In this document: positions 43,614 through 53,600 of the stretch, piece by piece
How the letters are laid out: each line of letters opens with the position of its first letter
Numbering within the stretch: the first letter of the stretch is position 1
Assembly: GCA_021825945.1 (NCBI GenBank)
Contig: JAKAFN010000005.1
Coordinates: 62,001-126,000 of the forward strand
Source: Pseudomonadota bacterium
GTDB taxonomy: Bacteria > Pseudomonadota > Gammaproteobacteria > Burkholderiales > Burkholderiaceae_F
Length of the DNA stretch: 64,000 nucleotides
Direction of reading: 5' to 3'
Notes under the pieces: generated by a model
Databases searched by the model: none
The model's input: the letters and a program-made list of their open reading frames with translations, nothing else
Told to the model about the DNA's origin: nothing
Made by a program: the position numbers and the translations under genes

Positions 43614-45107
43614 ATGTCGCAGGCAATCCAGCGCAGCATGGCCCATGGGGCGGCCTGGATGGTGCTGTTCAAGCTGCTGGAGCGGAGCCTGGGGGCGATC
43701 AGCACGCTGATTCTGGTACGGCTGCTGGCGCCCAAGGATTTCGGCATGGTGGCGATGGCCACATCATTCATTGCCATGGCAGAGCTTCTGTCAGCGTTCG
43801 GGTTCGATGTTGCCCTGATCCAGAAACAGGATGCGCCGGAGGAGCACTATCACACGGCCTGGACGCTCAATGCCTTGATGGGATTGGGCATCACGCTTCT
43901 GATGCTGGCTTTAGCCGAGCCCGTTGCGATCTTTTACAAAGAACCAAGCTTGTTTTGGGTGGTGCTTGCGCTTGCATTGGGCCCCTCAATTACCGGCTGC
44001 GAAAATATCGGGGTGGTTGCGTTCCGGAAGGAATTGAATTTCCGGAGGGAGTTCGTGTTTCAACTCGGCCGGAAACTGGCTGGTTTCGCCGTTGTCGTAC
44101 CGCTGGCATTCTGGTTGCATTCTTACTCGGCGCTGGTTGCGGGAACCCTAGCCGGAAAGCTTGCCGGAACGGTGATGAGCTATCGTATCCATCCGTTCCG
44201 GCCAAGGTTCTCAGTGGCGGGGGCGGGGACCCTCTTGCGGTTTTCGAAATGGCTGCTTATCAGCAATTTCCTTGGATTCCTGAAGGCGCGCGCGTCCGAT
44301 TTCCTGATCGGCCGCATACAGGGTCCGGCGATGCTCGGGCTATACAACGTCAGTGCGGAGTTTGCCAATCTTCCCACTACGGAACTTGGCGCGCCGATCA
44401 ACCGGGCTCTCTTGCCGGGGTTTGCCCGCATTGGCAACGACGCTGCCGCACTGTCTTCGGCGTATGTCGCTGCAATAGGTTTGGTGGCGATGATCGTCGC
44501 GCCTGCGGCGGTGGGGATTTTCTCGGTGGCGGATTTGATTGTGCCCGTTGTCCTCGGCCCGAAGTGGGCGGGGGCCGCTCCATTGCTCAAACTGCTGGCG
44601 TTCAATGGGGCCATGACCGTCCTTGAAGGAGGGATTTACACGATGATGCTTGCGATCGGGTACCCCCACGATGTGACGCGCATTAACGGGGTGTACGTCG
44701 CAGTACAGATTTTCCTAATGCTTCTGTTGGTTCGGAGTCTTGGCGCCATCGGTGCGGCGTATTCTGCACTGTGCGGTTCCGTGTGCGCCGCACCGTTTTA
44801 TTTGTATTACCTTCGAAAGCATACCGGAGTTCCGTTTCGGGCATTTTGGCATTCGGTGGTGCGCCCTTTTGCGGCGGCGACCGCCATGGGTGCTGTTTTG
44901 CATTGGGTCCTGGCGGGGGATATCGGTGCAATGTCGTCGTCCTCCGCGGCATGGCGCCTGTTGGGAGCGGTCATCCTGGGCATCCTCGTATACGTCGCCG
45001 CGCTTGGAGGTATCTGGATTGCGCTCGGTCGACCGGATGGTCCTGAGCGATTGGCATTGGAACGGATTGTGGCGAAACTCAATGCTCGTTTCGCGCCAAG
45101 CCGATAG
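43614..45107 (+). CDS. Polysaccharide flippase (Wzx-like, MOP superfamily)
   Basis: A 497-residue inner-membrane protein with about 12-14 helices. The N-terminus HGAAWMVLFKLLERSLGAISTLILVRLLAPKDFG is the standard start of this Wzx/polysaccharide-synthesis family, and FGFDVALIQKQD and FLIGRIQGPAMLGLYNVSAEFANLP follow. It would flip the lipid-linked repeat unit to the periplasm. A clear AAAGGAC ribosome site precedes ATG 43614. It is divergent from wecB, with a 182-base gap. The GT2 gene follows in the same orientation. Confidence 0.93.
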   Translation: MSQAIQRSMAHGAAWMVLFKLLERSLGAISTLILVRLLAPKDFGMVAMATSFIAMAELLSAFGFDVALIQKQDAPEEHYHTAWTLNALMGLGITLLMLALAEPVAIFYKEPSLFWVVLALALGPSITGCENIGVVAFRKELNFRREFVFQLGRKLAGFAVVVPLAFWLHSYSALVAGTLAGKLAGTVMSYRIHPFRPRFSVAGAGTLLRFSKWLLISNFLGFLKARASDFLIGRIQGPAMLGLYNVSAEFANLPTTELGAPINRALLPGFARIGNDAAALSSAYVAAIGLVAMIVAPAAVGIFSVADLIVPVVLGPKWAGAAPLLKLLAFNGAMTVLEGGIYTMMLAIGYPHDVTRINGVYVAVQIFLMLLLVRSLGAIGAAYSALCGSVCAAPFYLYYLRKHTGVPFRAFWHSVVRPFAAATAMGAVLHWVLAGDIGAMSSSSAAWRLLGAVILGILVYVAALGGIWIALGRPDGPERLALERIVAKLNARFAPSR

Positions 45108-45131
45108 TGCGTAGCCGGGGGAGGTAAGGTC

Positions 45132-46043
45132 TTGTCCGCGACGGTTTCGATTATCATCCCGACGGCATGCCGTACCGAGCGGGCATCCGTGTTGGCACGG
45201 GCGATCGACAGCGTCTTGTTGCAAGAGGGCGTTGCCGTCGAAGCCATAGTAGTGGTAAATGGCAGCAGGTACGATGAGTCGGTGTTTTCGGGTTTGCGGC
45301 AGGATCCGAGGCTGCGCATCGTGCTGATGAAGGAGGGCAACGTCTCGCTGGCCCGTTATGGCGGCCTGCGGGTTGTGACGTCGGAGTTTTTCGGCTTCCT
45401 CGACGACGACGACGAACTGTTGCCCGGATCGATCCGGACCCGGGTTTCGTTGTTCCGCGAGCGGGAAGACGCGGACGTTGTTGCAACCAACGGCTATCGG
45501 CACGCGGACGGGAAGGACGCTCCCCTGGTTTTTCCTGGTCGCCGCGGCGAGATCCTGGCGGACCCCGGAGAAAGCCTGTTGCGCGGGAATTGGTTTGCGT
45601 CACCCGCGCCGCTTTTCCGCGCTCGAACCGTACCGGCGGACCTATTCAATTTTCCGTACCGGTACTTGGAGATGACGTATCTGTTTTTTCTCCTGCTGTC
45701 GCGGGGAGTCCGATTCCATTATGACGAGTCGTTTTCTTACCGCGTGTTCGAGGGCAGCGAACTGTCGGCTTCGAGGACGCTGGAATACCAAGGGGCGCAC
45801 TTGGGAATGCTGAAGCGGCTGCTGGAAATGTCGCTGGCTCCGGCGATCCGTCGGTCGATCCGGCACAAGTACCTGACGGCGTTGAACGTCGCATCCAAAA
45901 GCGAGCTTGATCGCGGGGCGATCGGCAAGGCATGGGCATACCATTTCCGATGTGTCGCGTCGGGAGGATGGCGGTATATTCCATATACGCGCCATCTGTT
46001 GCGCTTACGGGTGCGTGCCGACGTGCCCGGCGACGAGAGTTAA
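45132..46043 (+). CDS. Glycosyltransferase family 2
   Basis: A 303-residue inverting GT-A enzyme. VSIIIPTACRTERASVLARAIDSVL is the nucleotide-binding start, FGFLDDDDELLPGSI the metal-binding D-x-D stretch, and GNWFASPAPLFR lies in the acceptor part. The start codon is TTG 45132 with GAGGTAAGG eight bases upstream. It follows the flippase by 24 bases and converges on tviC. It probably adds one sugar of the repeat unit. Confidence 0.9.
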   Translation: MSATVSIIIPTACRTERASVLARAIDSVLLQEGVAVEAIVVVNGSRYDESVFSGLRQDPRLRIVLMKEGNVSLARYGGLRVVTSEFFGFLDDDDELLPGSIRTRVSLFREREDADVVATNGYRHADGKDAPLVFPGRRGEILADPGESLLRGNWFASPAPLFRARTVPADLFNFPYRYLEMTYLFFLLLSRGVRFHYDESFSYRVFEGSELSASRTLEYQGAHLGMLKRLLEMSLAPAIRRSIRHKYLTALNVASKSELDRGAIGKAWAYHFRCVASGGWRYIPYTRHLLRLRVRADVPGDES

Positions 46044-46084
46044 GGCCCTCCGGACCGTTTGGGCATCCGCTGGATTAAGGGAAC

Positions 46085-47134
46085 TCACGGTCTGGCGGAG
46101 GAGAGGAATTCCGGCGCAGACTTCCGGAGTCCTGGGAGTAGATCGAATTCCGGCCGATACCCCAGCAGCCGCTCCGCCTTCCCGATGTTGGCCTCCGAAT
46201 GCCGCACATCTCCCGAGCGGAACTCCGCATGTCGCGGCGGCTCGACCTCCAATCCTGGGCGAACCGCCCGTAGTGCTTCCGCGAGCATCCCGTGCAACTG
46301 CGTGAGCGTCGTGCGCCCGCCCACGGCCACGTTGTACGCCTGCCCCACCGCTGCCGGGCTTTCCACTAGCGCCGCGCGTAGATTTGCCTGCACGGCGTTG
46401 GCGACGTAACAGAAGTCGCGTGATGTCTCACCGTCGCCGTTGATGACGCAGGGGTGTCCGGCCAGCATCGCGGCGGCCCAGCGCGGGATGACCGCTGCGT
46501 AGGGGCCGTTGGGGTCCTGGCGCGGTCCGAAGACGTTGAAATATCGCAGACCGATCGTCTGCAGGCCGTAACTGCGGCCGAATACTTCGGCGTAGACCTC
46601 GTCGAAGAGTTTGGTCGCCGCATACGGCGATAGCGGCCGGCCGATGCGGTCCTCCACCTTGGGCAGGTTGGGTTCGTCGCCGTAGACCGAACTCGACGAC
46701 GCGTAGATGAAGCGCGCCACCTTGGCGTCGCGCGCCGCCACCAGCATGTTGAGCATGCCGGTGACGTTGGCGGCGTGCGAGCGCTGCGGGTCTTCGATCG
46801 AGCGCGGCACCGAGCCCAGTGCGGCCTGGTGCAGGACGTACTGCACCCCTTGGCAGGCCTGCGCACAGTCCTCGGGGGCGACGATGTCGCCCTCGATCAG
46901 GGTGAAGCGGCTCCATGCCTCGGCGCCCACGCGCTGGCGCACGTCGTCGAGGTTGCTGCGCCGCCCCGTCGAGAAGTTGTCGAGGCCGACCACCTCCTGG
47001 CCGAGCCCGAGCAGGGTTTCGAGGAGGTGCGAGCCGATGAAGCCGGCGACGCCGGTGACCAGCCAGCGGCGGGTCTGGCTGCGAAGGTGGGATTCGAGCG
47101 CCTCCTGCGAGGCGATGGCTTCTAGAGACGCCAT
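46085..47134 (-). CDS. tviC: UDP-N-acetylglucosaminuronate/UDP-GlcNAc 4-epimerase (TviC/WbpP-like SDR)
   Basis: A 349-residue extended short-chain dehydrogenase. The Rossmann motif [10 protein letters not shown] is near residues 28-37, [15 protein letters not shown] holds the catalytic Ser, and the YxxxK pair is in [12 protein letters not shown]. The sequence is very close to the family that makes UDP-GalNAc(A). With TviB it would convert UDP-GlcNAc through UDP-GlcNAcA to UDP-GalNAcA. The start ATG 47134 overlaps the end of tviB by 13 bases. The last ten residues diverge from the family, perhaps through a small rearrangement near 46085-46130. Confidence 0.88.
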   Translation of the reverse strand: MASLEAIASQEALESHLRSQTRRWLVTGVAGFIGSHLLETLLGLGQEVVGLDNFSTGRRSNLDDVRQRVGAEAWSRFTLIEGDIVAPEDCAQACQGVQYVLHQAALGSVPRSIEDPQRSHAANVTGMLNMLVAARDAKVARFIYASSSSVYGDEPNLPKVEDRIGRPLSPYAATKLFDEVYAEVFGRSYGLQTIGLRYFNVFGPRQDPNGPYAAVIPRWAAAMLAGHPCVINGDGETSRDFCYVANAVQANLRAALVESPAAVGQAYNVAVGGRTTLTQLHGMLAEALRAVRPGLEVEPPRHAEFRSGDVRHSEANIGKAERLLGYRPEFDLLPGLRKSAPEFLSSARP

Positions 47135-48402
47135 ACGCGGTATCCGCCGTCGCGCAGCGTCTGCGCGTCGAAGAAGCACTTGACGTCGGTGAAGACGCCG
47201 CCGGGGGCGAGCCTGGCGCGCCATTGGTCCATGCCGATCTGCCCGAACGGCTGATGAGCGACCGCGGCGACGATGGCATCGGCGCGCGGCAGGTCGTCCC
47301 ACGCTTCCAGGCGCACGCCGTATTCGTGTTCCGCCTCCGCGCTCTCGGCGACCGGGTCGTGGACGTGGACGATGGCGCCGTAGGATTGCAGTTCGCGCAC
47401 CACGTCGATCACCTTGGAGTTGCGCAGGTCGGGGCAGTTTTCCTTGAAGGTCAGGCCCAGCACGGTGATGTGGCTGCCGCGGACCGGGAAGCCGGCCTGG
47501 ATCATCTCCTTGATGGTCTCATGGGCGATGTAGGCGCCCATGCCGTCGTTGATGCGGCGGCCGGCGAGGATGACCTGCGGGTGGTAGCCCAGCATGTCCG
47601 CTTTGTGCGTCAGGTAGTACGGGTCGACCCCGATGCAGTGGCCGCCGACCAGGCCCGGCCGGAACGGCAGGAAGTTCCACTTGGTGCCGGCGGCCTGCAG
47701 CACTTCCAGGGTGTCGATGCCGAGGCGGTGGAAGATCAGCGAAAGCTCGTTCATCAGCGCGATGTTGAGGTCTCGCTGGGTGTTCTCGATGACCTTGGCG
47801 GCTTCCGCCACCTTGATGCTGGATGCGGGGTAGACGCCGGCCTCGATCACCGCGCCGTAGATCTCCGCGACCCGGTGCAGCGTTTCCGGCGTGTCACCGG
47901 AAACCACCTTGGTGATGCGGGTCAGGGTGTGTTCCTTGTCGCCGGGGTTGATCCGCTCGGGCGAGTAGCCGACGAAGAAGCCGGTCTTCCATTTCGTGCC
48001 GGACTCGCGCTCGATCAGCGGGATGCAGACCTCTTCGGTCGCGCCGGGGTAGACCGTGGACTCGTAGACGATGGTGGCGCCGGGCTTGAGGTTGCGGCCG
48101 ACGGCGATGCTCGAGCCGATGAGCGGCGAGAAGTCGGGCTGATGCGCCTCGTCGACGGGGGTCGGCACGGCGACGACGACGAAATCGGCTTCGCGCAGCA
48201 TCGACTCGTCGGTAGTGACTTCCAGTAGATGCGCGGCGCGCAGATCTTCGGTGCTGACCTCACCGGTCGGATCGACGTGCTTGCGATACGCGTCGATCTT
48301 CGGTCGCGAGAGGTCGTAGCCGATGGTGCGGAATTTCTTTCCGAAGGCGACGGCAAGCGGCAAGCCGACGTATCCCAGGCCGACGACGGCGACTACGGTC
48401 AT
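47122..48402 (-). CDS. tviB: UDP-N-acetylglucosamine 6-dehydrogenase (TviB/WbpA-like)
   Basis: A 426-residue NAD-dependent nucleotide-sugar dehydrogenase that oxidises UDP-GlcNAc (or UDP-GalNAc) to the uronate. [19 protein letters not shown] is the NAD site (residues 6-24), [14 protein letters not shown] is a family signature, the catalytic Cys is in [20 protein letters not shown], and [16 protein letters not shown] starts the UDP-binding domain. AGGGAGT lies seven bases before ATG 48402. It forms an operon with tviC. The product makes the polymer acidic and may be the acceptor for the amidotransferase at 14097. Confidence 0.93.
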   Translation of the reverse strand: MTVVAVVGLGYVGLPLAVAFGKKFRTIGYDLSRPKIDAYRKHVDPTGEVSTEDLRAAHLLEVTTDESMLREADFVVVAVPTPVDEAHQPDFSPLIGSSIAVGRNLKPGATIVYESTVYPGATEEVCIPLIERESGTKWKTGFFVGYSPERINPGDKEHTLTRITKVVSGDTPETLHRVAEIYGAVIEAGVYPASSIKVAEAAKVIENTQRDLNIALMNELSLIFHRLGIDTLEVLQAAGTKWNFLPFRPGLVGGHCIGVDPYYLTHKADMLGYHPQVILAGRRINDGMGAYIAHETIKEMIQAGFPVRGSHITVLGLTFKENCPDLRNSKVIDVVRELQSYGAIVHVHDPVAESAEAEHEYGVRLEAWDDLPRADAIVAAVAHQPFGQIGMDQWRARLAPGGVFTDVKCFFDAQTLRDGGYRVWRL

Positions 48403-48636
48403 GTTGTACTCCCTAAAGAAGGCTGTGAAGCGAAAAAATCAGGGGGCTTCGAGGCCGCTCGTTCCAATCGACGCGAGACTATAAAGGATGATCGCGACGG
48501 GTGTATCCCGCGGCGGGAGGGAAAACGCCGATTCCCGGGTTTTTCATTTTTCTGGTAATGGGGTTCGGGGCCGGCGCGAACCCCGAATTCCGGGAGTGTA
48601 AATTTTCTCGACATTCTCCCGACGATATCCAGATAG

Positions 48637-48662
48637 AAAACGCCCGCTTGCGCGGGCGTTTT
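48637..48662 (-). terminator. Intrinsic terminator of the PEP-CTERM gene
   Basis: A perfect hairpin with 11-base arms (AAAACGCCCGC and GCGGGCGTTTT) around a four-base loop, ending in TTTT on the minus strand, 25 bases after the stop at 48687. It separates the PEP-CTERM gene from the tviBC operon. Confidence 0.85.
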
Positions 48663-48686
48663 CATCGACAAGGAAGGATCTAGCGA

Positions 48687-49376
48687 TCAGGCCTTGCGCG
48701 AACGACGGCGAGCCAATCCAGCGCCAGCCAAAGCCAAACCCATCAGGCCCAGCGTGGCGGGTTCGGGGACGGTGACCGAATCGTCAGAACTAATCACGCT
48801 ACCGCTAACATTCTTAACGATATTGGTGAGCGTAATCGTTTCGATCAGCGAGAACTGGCTCGAAATGCCCGAAACGAAATTCGAGAACGATCCAGCTCCC
48901 GAACCGTTGGCGGTTGCCACCAACTGCACCCCAGCGCCCGACGTTGCCGTAGTGTTATTGCTATTCAGGTACAGCTGCTTTGTGATGGAGAAATTGGACA
49001 ACGTCGGCAAACCAAAGGTCGTGTTGATCCACTGCGACGCATACGCGGACGTTAGATTGGTTTCCGCGAAATTCAGCGTGAGCGAGCCGGTGGAACCCCC
49101 GGAAACCTTAAGCGTATTGGAATCGTACACCGCGTTCGGGATCCCGGTCCCATTGACCCCCAATCCGTAAAAATTCACGGTGTAGTCACCGACAGCCTGA
49201 TTCGTCACAAGCAGACTGCTGTTATCGGTGACCGGAGTGAGCAAGGAACTGTTATACGTAGTCGGATTATTGCCCGTGCTACTTGTGGCAGTCAGTATCA
49301 AATCCGCATGCGCGGCGGACATCCCCAAGCCCAGAGCGGCTGCGACCACCGCGGCGATAACGTTGCATTGTTTCAT
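48687..49376 (-). CDS. PEP-CTERM sorting-domain protein
   Basis: A 229-residue secreted substrate of the exosortase. The signal peptide is MKQCNVIAAVVAAALGLGMSAAHA. The middle is Ser/Thr/Asn-rich beta structure. The sorting signal is VPEPATLGLMGLALAGAGLARRRSRKA's core: the VPEP motif, a membrane helix and a final Arg cluster. ATG 49376 has GAAGGAA upstream; the extended frame to 49454 covers the promoter. It is expressed from a sigma-54 promoter (49431-49447) and closed by the hairpin at 48637. It probably becomes an extracellular or surface-linked matrix protein. Confidence 0.92.
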   Translation of the reverse strand: MKQCNVIAAVVAAALGLGMSAAHADLILTATSSTGNNPTTYNSSLLTPVTDNSSLLVTNQAVGDYTVNFYGLGVNGTGIPNAVYDSNTLKVSGGSTGSLTLNFAETNLTSAYASQWINTTFGLPTLSNFSITKQLYLNSNNTTATSGAGVQLVATANGSGAGSFSNFVSGISSQFSLIETITLTNIVKNVSGSVISSDDSVTVPEPATLGLMGLALAGAGLARRRSRKA

Positions 49377-49430
49377 TTCGTTCCTTCTTGTCGTTGTACT
49401 TCCGTTAAAAGGCATTCCCTGCAAAAGTAA

Positions 49431-49447
49431 AGCAGTATCCGTGCCAG
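49431..49447 (-). promoter_or_regulatory. Sigma-54 (-24/-12) promoter of the leftward PEP-CTERM gene
   Basis: On the minus strand CTGGCACGGATACTGCT: TGGCAC at 49446-49441 and the TGC of the -12 element at 49434-49432. The GG and GC pairs are separated by the required ten bases. The start point would be near 49420, about 45 bases before ATG 49376. Confidence 0.8.
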
Positions 49448-49534
49448 GGTCCATGATTGTCTATATAAGTATTTGAAAAAAAACAATAAATATCACTTTT
49501 CCCCGTATTGGCAGCCTTTTTCGCCATGCCAAAA

Positions 49535-49551
49535 TGTAAAATCCGTCGACA
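49535..49551 (-). promoter_or_regulatory. Candidate PrsR enhancer for the leftward gene (TGT-N11-ACA)
   Basis: Read on the minus strand it is TGTCG-N6-TTTACA, ending 88 bases before the -24 element of the leftward promoter. An equivalent site faces the rightward gene at 49667-49683. The dyad form fits an NtrC-type activator. Confidence 0.55.
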
Positions 49552-49666
49552 CTTCCCCTGCGCGTGTTGCCTCACCCTACTCGATGTGCGTCCCCGCGCA
49601 TGGCGGTGTCCCTGGCATTTCGTAGTCTGATGGATCGGAATTCGATGACGGCACTATGTCGCGATT

Positions 49667-49683
49667 TGTCGGAAAAATTTACA
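49667..49683 (+). promoter_or_regulatory. Candidate PrsR enhancer for the rightward gene (TGT-N11-ACA)
   Basis: TGTCG-N6-TTTACA on the plus strand, ending 87 bases before the -24 element at 49771. It agrees in 12 of 17 bases and in relative orientation with the site at 49535-49551. Confidence 0.55.
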
Positions 49684-49770
49684 ACAGGCGTAATCACGGG
49701 ATCATCCAAAAACATTATTACGTCATTTGTTTCCATAAAAACAATTGCTTGAAGGAATTCGCCAAATTCT

Positions 49771-49786
49771 TGGTACAGTTCATGCG
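49771..49786 (+). promoter_or_regulatory. Sigma-54 (-24/-12) promoter of the rightward PEP-CTERM gene
   Basis: TGGTAC (49771-49776), five bases, then ATGC (49782-49785). The GG-N10-GC spacing is exact, though the -24 and -12 boxes each differ from consensus by one base. The start point would be near 49797, about 28 bases before ATG 49825. Apart from these sites the 448-base gap (49377-49824) holds only AT-rich DNA. Confidence 0.65.
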
Positions 49787-49824
49787 TACCATGTTTACGT
49801 GATCTATTTGATGAGCTGACGGAA

Positions 49825-50622
49825 ATGGCTGATGCGATGCGGATGGGGATGCGAACCATCGGAATGACGGTGGCGGGCGCGCTGATGGCCTTGGGGATGA
49901 CGGGTACCGCTCGCGCGAGCTTGCAGGTCGGGGTGCAGGAAACGGGGGTCGTCTATACCGGCCAGACGTCTTACCTTGGTTTGCATCTGCTGTCGTCCAC
50001 GAGCCCGGGTGTCGGTCCGGGCTCGGAAACGAGGGTCGATGTGTACGTGAGTCCGGTCGATCTCGCGGTCAAGAACAGCCAGACCGGCGTCGTCCAGAAA
50101 TTGGTGGGGTTTTGCGTGGACCCGTGGAACTGGTCCGGGTCGCAGTCGGCGCCGTATTTCGAGGACAACCTGGCGACGATGGGTACGCCGGCGAATGCCA
50201 GCTACGACATCCAGCAGATGACGGACCCGACGCACGTCCAGGAGATCCAGTCGCTCTACTCCAACTACTACCGCGGCACCGTGGGCAACGCCGGCAATTC
50301 GGCGGCGTTCCAGTTGGCGCTGTGGGAACTCGTGTCCAACAACAACGTGGACCATGTTTCGGGCACCAATCAGACGATCTGGAACGATGCCCAGGGCATC
50401 CTCAATGCGCTTCAAACCGACCACTATGCGATGGGCGCCCAGCAGTACGACTTGACGGCCTTGTACGTCAACCGCACCGTTACCCGCACGACGGGACAGA
50501 ACTATCTGGTGGCGGCGCCGGTTTCGGTGCCGGCGCCGGCGATGCTGGGTTTGGTCGGGATGGCGGCTGTGGGGCTGGCGGGCGCGGGCTTGCGGCGGCG
50601 CCGGGCTGCGGCACGGGGCTGA
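49825..50622 (+). CDS. PEP-CTERM-type sorting-domain protein (VPAP variant)
   Basis: A 265-residue exosortase substrate. The signal peptide ends near ALGMTGTARAS. GFCVDPWNWSGSQSAPYF and AAFQLALWELVSN are recurrent in PEP-CTERM proteins. The sorting signal is VPAPAMLGLVGMAAVGLAGAG followed by an Arg-rich end, with Ala in place of Glu in the PEP motif. It is divergent from the other PEP-CTERM gene and shares a sigma-54 control region with it. A palindromic repeat follows its stop. Confidence 0.9.
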   Translation: MADAMRMGMRTIGMTVAGALMALGMTGTARASLQVGVQETGVVYTGQTSYLGLHLLSSTSPGVGPGSETRVDVYVSPVDLAVKNSQTGVVQKLVGFCVDPWNWSGSQSAPYFEDNLATMGTPANASYDIQQMTDPTHVQEIQSLYSNYYRGTVGNAGNSAAFQLALWELVSNNNVDHVSGTNQTIWNDAQGILNALQTDHYAMGAQQYDLTALYVNRTVTRTTGQNYLVAAPVSVPAPAMLGLVGMAAVGLAGAGLRRRRAAARG

Positions 50623-50645
50623 GGGGTTTTCCATACCCGTCACCG

Positions 50646-50686
50646 CCCCCTCACCCCCGCCCTCTCCCCGGAGGGGAGAGGGGGTG
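50646..50686. repeat. Palindromic repeat between convergent genes (possible bidirectional terminator)
   Basis: Core CTCTCCCCGGAGGGGAGAG with a left flank CCCTCACCCCCGC. It fills the gap between the rightward PEP-CTERM gene and prsT, which converge here; a strong hairpin could stop both transcripts. Confidence 0.8.
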
Positions 50687-50688
50687 TG

Positions 50689-53600
50689 TCATTGCAATTT
50701 TTTCTGCAGTGCTTCGGCGTCGGCGCGTTCGGGAAACGTTGCAGGCGAATGCAGTAGCGACGACAGCAGATCCTGCGCGCGGCTCTTGTCGCCGGTTTGC
50801 GCCAGGGCGACAGCGAGGTGATATCGGATCGCGGGGTCCTGATTACTGCTGTCGGCCTTCGCTGCCTTCTCCAATTCGCCGGAACCCTCCTGCGCCTTGC
50901 CGCTGCGCACCAGCGCCCAGCCGTAGGTGTCCAGGACCTGCGCGTTTTCGGGGGCGAGTTCCATTGCCCGCCGGGCCGTTTCCACCGCGCGCGGATCGCC
51001 GGCCTCCGTGTACAGGTATGCCAAGTTGTTCAGCAGGGGAAGCTCCGGCTGGGCCGTGCCCTGCATCAAGCGCTCATAGATCGCGATCGCTTTTCGCCCT
51101 TCTTGGGAGCCGGCATAGTACTGCGCGAGCGCCATGGGAACGGTCCGGTCCTCGGGGTGCTGTTTCGTCCAATCGATCAGCACCCGCTGCGGGTCGGAGG
51201 TGCCGGCGGCGACCCGGGCCTGAAAGACCCGGACGGCGAGTCCCGGTACGGGCTGGGCCGCCAGGGCGCGGGCGAACTCCCGCCCCGCGGCATCGTACTG
51301 CTTGAGGTACATGTCCAGATTTCCGTCGAGTTCGGCCGCGGCATAGGCGGGTAGCCCCTGGCTGCGCAGTTCTGCAATGCGGTGGCGCGCACCGGCGATG
51401 TTATGTTCCCCCACGTCCAGGCCGATCAACAGCAGTTCGGCGGAGAGCTTTTCCATCGGGACGGTATCGGCGATCGAAGAAAGCGCCTGCCGGGCCTCGT
51501 CGTTGCGGCCGAGCGCGATCAGCGCGCGCGCCGCATCGACCCGCGCAGGCCCCGAGCCGCCCGAGACTGCGCTGTTGAAGTAGGCGAGCGCCTGGTCCGC
51601 CAGGCCGCCGCGAAGCATGATCCGTCCCGCCGCGTCCTGCACCGCCGCGCGGTTTTGTGCGACTTTGGTGGCCTGGTCGAGCAGCGAGCGCGCGGTCTTG
51701 GCATCGCCCCCGGAGAGCGTCAGTTCGGCAAGCATCAGGCGCGACCGTACGGCCGAGGGGTTGGCGGAAATGGAGCGGCGCAGGATGTCTTCCGCGCCGC
51801 CGCGGTCGCCCTTGCGCGCGGACAGCGCCGCAAGGTTCCAGTATGCCGGTTCGAACTTCGGGTCTGCCCGCACCACCGCCCGCAGTTCCGATTGCGCGTC
51901 ATCGAAGCGCGATTGCCGAACGCGCAACTGGGCCAAGCCCATCATGGCATCGATGCTCTTCGGATCGCGCTGCAGCGCACGGCCGAGATCGTCCTCGGCG
52001 GCGGCGAAATCGCCGAGCGAGATCGAATAGGTGCCCGCGGCGGCGAGCAGCGCGTTGTCGTCCGGGTGGCTCGCGAGCAGGTCGGCGAGCGCCTTTCTCG
52101 CAGTTGCCGGCGACTTGCCCTGTACGGTCGCGGCGACAAGCAGATGTTCCGACTCAACGCTGCGCTCGGCCGGTTTCCATGCTTCCAGCAGCGCCGTCGC
52201 CTTCGCGCCTTTGCCGGAGGCGATATAGACCTGCGCCAGCTTCAGTCGCGCGTTCGCCTGCCCCGGCTCTTCCTCGACGCTGCGTTCCATGTACCCGATC
52301 CCGGACTCGACCGATCCGCTTTGCAGCAGGGCCATGCCCATCAGCCAGTTCGATTGCGCATCGGCCGCGCCGGCGGGCGCGGCGCTCAGCACACGCCGCG
52401 CATCGGCGGGCCGGTGCAGGGCGAGTTCGACCTGCGCGAGCAGCTTGCGTGCCTCGAGATTGTCCGGGTACTTGCTGATCAGCCCCAAGAGTTGGGCTTC
52501 GGCGGTTTCGGGCTGTCCGGAGTAGAGCAGCGCGGCGCCGTCGAGCAGCCGTGCCGGGACGAAATCTGGCGCTGCGGAAAGAACCGGTTGCAGATCGTTG
52601 ACCGCGGTTGCGTAGTCTTGCTGTACGACGGCCATCCGGGCATGCAGGAACCGGTCCCCCAGCGCCTGGGGAAAGCGGCGGTCGAGCTCGGAAAGGGTTT
52701 CCGCGGCACCGTCGATGTCCTGACGGTCCATCTGTGCATTTCCCAGTTCCTGCAGCAGCGCGGAGTATTGCGGCAGGTCGAGTTGCGCCATGCCGGTGCG
52801 GTGAGCGTTGCGGTATGCCGCAATCGCATCCGTCGCCGAGCCCTTCCGCAGCAAGGCTTTCCCCCGCAGGAACCAGGCCATCGCGGAATGCGGGTCGGCC
52901 TGTGTCGCGGCCGCGCTGGCGGCGAGCGCCGCATCGGTACGGTTTTGTGCCAACGCCAGGCGGGCCTGCGCGATTTGGAGTTCCGCATCGTCCGGAGCCG
53001 ATTTCGCGGCGGCGGCCAGCGTTGCGGCGGCCTCGTCGAAATGCCGCACCCCGATCTGCGCTTCGGAGAGCAGGTCGGCGCGGCGGGGGCCGGGAAGGCC
53101 GCGGTCGTTTTCCAGCAGGGATTCCGCCGCGCGGAACTTGTTGCCGGCAAGCAGGATGCGCGCTTGCAACTCGACGAGGTTCGCGCTCGGCATCCCGGCA
53201 TGGATCGCACTGTCGAGTTGGCGCTGGGCGGCGGCGGCATTGCCCGATTTGAGCATCAGGCGTGCGGACACGACGAGCGCCCGGGCATTGTGCGGGTCCT
53301 TGTTGAGCGCCTTGGCGACGTCGAGCCGCGCCGATTGGAACTCGGCGTGGGCAAAGGCCGTTTCGGCGCGGGCGGCCCAGGTATCGGCCGAGGCGAAGTA
53401 GTTGCAGCCGCCCAATGGCAAGGTCAAGGCGGCCAGCACCGAGACGGTGAGGGTGGTGGCGAACCATCGCCCCGAGCGGGGGGGCGTCGTCGTCGCGAGG
53501 CCCGCAGGGCCGTGGCGATCCAGATTGCGGTTCTGGATTGCTTCGGGCTTCGCCCTCGCAATGACGGGGATTGGAGCAATGACGGGAGGTGGAGCAATGA

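Noticed and set aside
49613..49630. TGGCAT near 49613 considered as a further -24 element
   Set aside because: No GC follows at the required ten-base spacing.
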